Shown: one piece after another, positions 13,963-17,052 of the stretch
How positions within the stretch are numbered: position 1 is the stretch's first letter
How the letters are laid out: each line of letters starts with the position of its first letter
Source: an uncultured Curvibacter sp.
Lineage (GTDB): Bacteria; Pseudomonadota; Gammaproteobacteria; Burkholderiales; Burkholderiaceae
Reading direction: 5' to 3'
NCBI GenBank assembly: GCA_946481355.1
Contig: CAMLNH010000013.1
Span: 1-17,052 of the forward strand
Length of the DNA: 17,052 nucleotides
Notes under the pieces: model-generated
Seen by the model: the letters and a program-made list of their open reading frames with translations, nothing else
Told to the model about the DNA's origin: nothing
Database searches by the model: none
Made by a program: the position numbers and the translations under genes

Positions 13963-16900
13963 TTAGTGAGAGGGGGTTGCGGGAACGGGGGGCAGCGGCG
14001 AGCCGTCGTCGGCTTCGTGGCGCTTACGGAAGAAGGCGTAGTACAGCACCGGGATCACCACCAGCGTGAGCAGGGTGGAAACCAAGATGCCGAAGATCAG
14101 CGCGATGGCCAGGCCGTTGAAGATCGGGTCGTCGAGGATGAAGAAGGCGCCGATCATGGCGGCCAGGCCGGTGAGCGCGATGGGCTGGGCGCGCACCGCG
14201 GCCGACTGCACCACGGCGTCGCGGAACCTCATGCCCTGCGCCACCTGCAGCTCGATGAAGTCCACCAGCAGGATGGAGTTGCGCACGATGATGCCGGCCA
14301 GCGCGATCATGCCGATCATGCTGGTAGCCGTGAACTGGGCACCCAGCAGGGCGTGACCGGGCATCACGCCGATGATGGTGAGCGGGATGGGCGCCATGAT
14401 GACCAGCGGCGTCGTATATGAACGGAACTGCGCCACCACCAGCAGGTAGATCAGGATCAGGCCCACGCCATAGGCCGCGCCCATGTCGCGGAAAGTCTCG
14501 TAGGTGATCTGCCACTCGCCGTCCCACTTGAGCGCGTACTGGCGCAGGGTCTCCTGCGGCTGGCGGATCCAGTATTCACCAAGCTCGCCCGTGCCTTCGA
14601 GAGCAGCCGCATCCAGTTTCGGACGGATGGCGAACAGACCATAGAGCGGCGAGTCGAGCTGACCGCCCATATCGCCATAGACATAGCTCACGGGGGCAAG
14701 GTCCTTGGTGAAGAGAGGCTTGTCGATCACGCCACGCTCCACGCGCACCAGCTCGGACAGCGGCACGAGCTGGCCGTTGGCCGCGCGCATGGGCAGGGCC
14801 AGCAGCGCGTCCAGGCCGATCTGCTGCTCGCGCGGCAGCTGCAGGCGCACGGGCACCGGATACTTGGATTGCGCGTCGTGCAACCAGGCGGCGTCTGCGC
14901 CCGAGAGCGCGCCTTGCACGGTCTGGGCGATCGCGGCCACGGGTATGCCCAGCGACTCGGCGCGCTGACGGCGCACGCGCAGCCAGGCGCGCGGCGCGTC
15001 TTCCCTGAGCGAGCTGTCGATGGCCGTGATGTCCGGTGTGTCGCGGAAGGCCTGGGTCACGCGCGCGGCGAGCTGCTGACGGCCGGCTTCGTCGGGCCCG
15101 TAGATTTCGGCCACCAGCGGACTCATCACGGGCGGGCCCGGTGGCACTTCCACCACCTTGAGGCGGGCGCCGTACTGGCGGGCGATGTCTTCGAGCGCCG
15201 GACGCAGGCGCTGGGCAATGGCGTGGCTCTGTTCCTTGCGCTGCTTCTTGTGCACCAGGTTGACCTGCAGGTCGCCCTGCTCCGCCTCGGCGCGCAGATA
15301 GTACTGGCGCACCAGACCGTTGAAGGTGATGGGGCTGGCGGTTCCGGCATAGCCCTGCAAGTCCTGCACCTCGGGCTGCTGCGCGAGGAAGGCCCCGAGC
15401 TCGTGCAGCGTGGCGGCCGTGTCTTCCAACGGCGTGCCCGCGGGCATCTCGACCAGCACCTGGAACTCGCTCTTGTTGTCGAAGGGCAGCATCTTGAGTA
15501 CCACGCCCACGAAACTAGACGGCACGAGCGTGAGTCCGGCCGACAGCAAGAGAGCGCCCAGAATGCCGGCCAGCAGGAACCAGCGGCGGCGTGCACTTTC
15601 CAGCAGGGGCGTGAGCAGGCCCGTGAACACCGTCTGCAACCTGGCGCCGATGCCGCCATGGCTGGCATGGGCTTGCTGCCCGTGGCTCTTCATGAGCTTG
15701 AACGCCAGCCAGGGCGTGACCGTGAAGGCGATGGCCAGCGAGATCGCCATGCCCAGGCTGGCGTTGATCGGGATCGGGCTCATGTAGGGACCCATCAGGC
15801 CGGACACGAAGGCCATGGGCAGCAGGGCGGCGATGACGGTCAGCGTGGCCAGGATGGTGGGGCCGCCCACCTCGTCCACGGCGCGCGGGATGATCTCGCG
15901 CAAAGGTGCTTCGGGCGTGAGCTGCTGGTGGCGGTGGATGTTTTCCACCACCACGATGGCGTCGTCGACCAGGATGCCGATGGAGAAGATCAGCGCGAAC
16001 AGCGAGACGCGGTTGAGCGTAAAACCCCAGGCCCACGATGCAAACAGCGTGGCAGTCAGCGTGAGGATGACCGCAGCGCCAACGATGACGGCCTCGCGCC
16101 GGCCCAGGGCCAGGCCCACGAGCAAGATGACCGAGCCGGTGGCGAAGGCCAGCTTGGCGATGAGCTGGTTGGCCTTCTCGGCCGCGGTCTCCCCGTAGTT
16201 GCGTGTGACGGTGGCTTCGATGTTGGCGGGGATGATGGTGTTGCGCAGGGCCTGCACACGTTCGCTCGCGGCGCGTGCCACGTCCACGGCGTTCTCGCCC
16301 GGTTTCTTGGTGACGGTCAGCGTGACCGCCGGGTAGACCTGGCCTGTCTCCGCGCCAGCCTTGGCCGCGCCCGGCGTGTACCAGACATAACGCTGCGGCT
16401 GCTGCGCCCCCAGCTCGATGCGGGCCACTTCGCGCAGATAGACGGGCGCGCCCTTGCTGACGCCGACGACGATGCTGCCCACGTCGTCGGCCGAGCCCAG
16501 AAACTCGCCGGTCTCGACACTGAGCATCTGCGCAGCGCCGCCGCTCTTTGCCTTGCCGTCAAGCACGGCGCCCGCGGGCATGCCGAAGTTGGCAGCGGCC
16601 AGGGTCTGCCGGAGCGTGAGCACGTCGATGCCGCGGGCGCGCATGCGCGTCGGGTCCAGCCACACGTGCACGGCTCGACCCGGGCCACCGAGTGTGTCCA
16701 CCTCGCGCGTGCCGGGCACGCGCTTGAGCTCGGTCTCCAGCTCGTGGGCCACACGCTCCAGTTCCTGGGCCGAAGTGCCCTCCTTGCTCCAGAGCGTGAC
16801 GGCCAGCACGGGCACGTCGTCGATGCCCTTGGGCTTGACGATGGGGGCCAGCGTGCCCAGATCGCGCGGCAGCCAGTCCTGGTTGGCGTTGAGCACGTCG

Positions 16901-17052
16901 TACAGACGCACCAGGGCTTCAGTGCGCGGCACGCCCACCTGGAACTGCACGGTCAGCACGGCCAGACCAGGACGGGCCACGGAATAGGTGTGCTCGATGC
17001 CGGCGATCTGGCTCAGCACCTGCTCGGCCGGGCGCGCCACCATGTTCTGCAC
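13963..17052 (-). CDS. RND-family efflux permease (N-terminus beyond the window)
   Basis: A large inner-membrane proton-driven efflux pump of the AcrB/MdtB type; 1029 residues plus stop are visible. The codon at the window edge (GTG, Val) is internal: VQNMVARPAEQVLSQIAG aligns with the region after the first helix of RND pumps, so about 50-60 residues are missing. The proton-relay pair is visible in TM4 as GILVDDAIVVVENI (visible residues 363-364). TM10 has GIIVRNSILLVDFI, with Arg near the position of AcrB Lys940. The DD motif is not the DG form seen in CzcA/CusA metal pumps, so a metal substrate is not implied. The adaptor subunit would be expected upstream, out of view. DUF2892, OsmC and the repressor follow in the same direction. 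The substrate is unknown. Confidence 0.94.
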   Translation of the reverse strand: MQNMVARPAEQVLSQIAGIEHTYSVARPGLAVLTVQFQVGVPRTEALVRLYDVLNANQDWLPRDLGTLAPIVKPKGIDDVPVLAVTLWSKEGTSAQELERVAHELETELKRVPGTREVDTLGGPGRAVHVWLDPTRMRARGIDVLTLRQTLAAANFGMPAGAVLDGKAKSGGAAQMLSVETGEFLGSADDVGSIVVGVSKGAPVYLREVARIELGAQQPQRYVWYTPGAAKAGAETGQVYPAVTLTVTKKPGENAVDVARAASERVQALRNTIIPANIEATVTRNYGETAAEKANQLIAKLAFATGSVILLVGLALGRREAVIVGAAVILTLTATLFASWAWGFTLNRVSLFALIFSIGILVDDAIVVVENIHRHQQLTPEAPLREIIPRAVDEVGGPTILATLTVIAALLPMAFVSGLMGPYMSPIPINASLGMAISLAIAFTVTPWLAFKLMKSHGQQAHASHGGIGARLQTVFTGLLTPLLESARRRWFLLAGILGALLLSAGLTLVPSSFVGVVLKMLPFDNKSEFQVLVEMPAGTPLEDTAATLHELGAFLAQQPEVQDLQGYAGTASPITFNGLVRQYYLRAEAEQGDLQVNLVHKKQRKEQSHAIAQRLRPALEDIARQYGARLKVVEVPPGPPVMSPLVAEIYGPDEAGRQQLAARVTQAFRDTPDITAIDSSLREDAPRAWLRVRRQRAESLGIPVAAIAQTVQGALSGADAAWLHDAQSKYPVPVRLQLPREQQIGLDALLALPMRAANGQLVPLSELVRVERGVIDKPLFTKDLAPVSYVYGDMGGQLDSPLYGLFAIRPKLDAAALEGTGELGEYWIRQPQETLRQYALKWDGEWQITYETFRDMGAAYGVGLILIYLLVVAQFRSYTTPLVIMAPIPLTIIGVMPGHALLGAQFTATSMIGMIALAGIIVRNSILLVDFIELQVAQGMRFRDAVVQSAAVRAQPIALTGLAAMIGAFFILDDPIFNGLAIALIFGILVSTLLTLVVIPVLYYAFFRKRHEADDGSPLPPVPATPSH

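Noticed and set aside
17050..17052. GTG at the window edge as the start of the RND permease
   Set aside because: The sequence there matches the interior of RND pumps after the first transmembrane helix; the true start must lie outside.
13963..17052. RND pump as a CzcA/CusA heavy-metal exporter
   Set aside because: The TM4 motif is VDDAIVVVEN rather than the DG form of metal pumps, and no metal-binding partner genes are visible.

Overview
The window reads as chromosomal DNA of a high-GC betaproteobacterium, most likely Burkholderiales and probably Comamonadaceae. This rests on the GC- and C/G-third-position-rich codon use, the abundance of LysR regulators and LIV-type transporters, and the style of the MnmA, OsmC and DUF2892 proteins; no rRNA or other decisive marker is present. 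Genes are tightly packed. No tRNA, rRNA, CRISPR array, insertion sequence or phage gene is visible, and no gene-free stretch exceeds 300 bases (the longest is 145 bases, 9095-9239).

Region 1 (1-9094, all minus strand) looks like one seven-gene transcription unit, read from right to left. It runs: Tat-type periplasmic binding protein, LivH-type permease, a single polypeptide joining LivM permease with LivG and LivF ATPases, a small cupin, an aldehyde dehydrogenase, a thiamine-diphosphate enzyme of the acetolactate-synthase superfamily, and a short-chain dehydrogenase cut by the window edge. Gaps are mostly 19-31 bases; cupin and dehydrogenase overlap as TGATG. I infer an uptake-plus-catabolism operon for a small organic acid: import, redox by the SDR, decarboxylation or carboligation by the ThDP enzyme, and aldehyde oxidation. 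The substrate cannot be read from the sequence.

Region 2 (9095-11135) holds the control genes. A LysR-type regulator (9240-10175, plus) is divergent from the transport operon, and the 145-base gap carries LysR-box-like dyads and a repeated CTTATAGG. A second LysR regulator of the same Nac-like subfamily (10203-11135, minus) converges on it across a shared 8-bp hairpin.

Region 3 (11188-12849, plus) is housekeeping: mnmA (tRNA 2-thiouridylase), followed 9 bases later by a gamma-glutamylcyclotransferase-like protein.

Region 4 (12854-17052, minus) is a second operon: an RND efflux permease (N-terminus beyond the window), a DUF2892 membrane protein, an OsmC-family thiol protein and a CsoR/FrmR-type repressor. 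The thiol protein, the DUF2892 partner and the cysteine-based repressor suggest a stress-responsive efflux module, possibly for reactive sulfur or electrophiles. The repressor's ligand residues match none of the characterised CsoR, RcnR, FrmR or CstR patterns.
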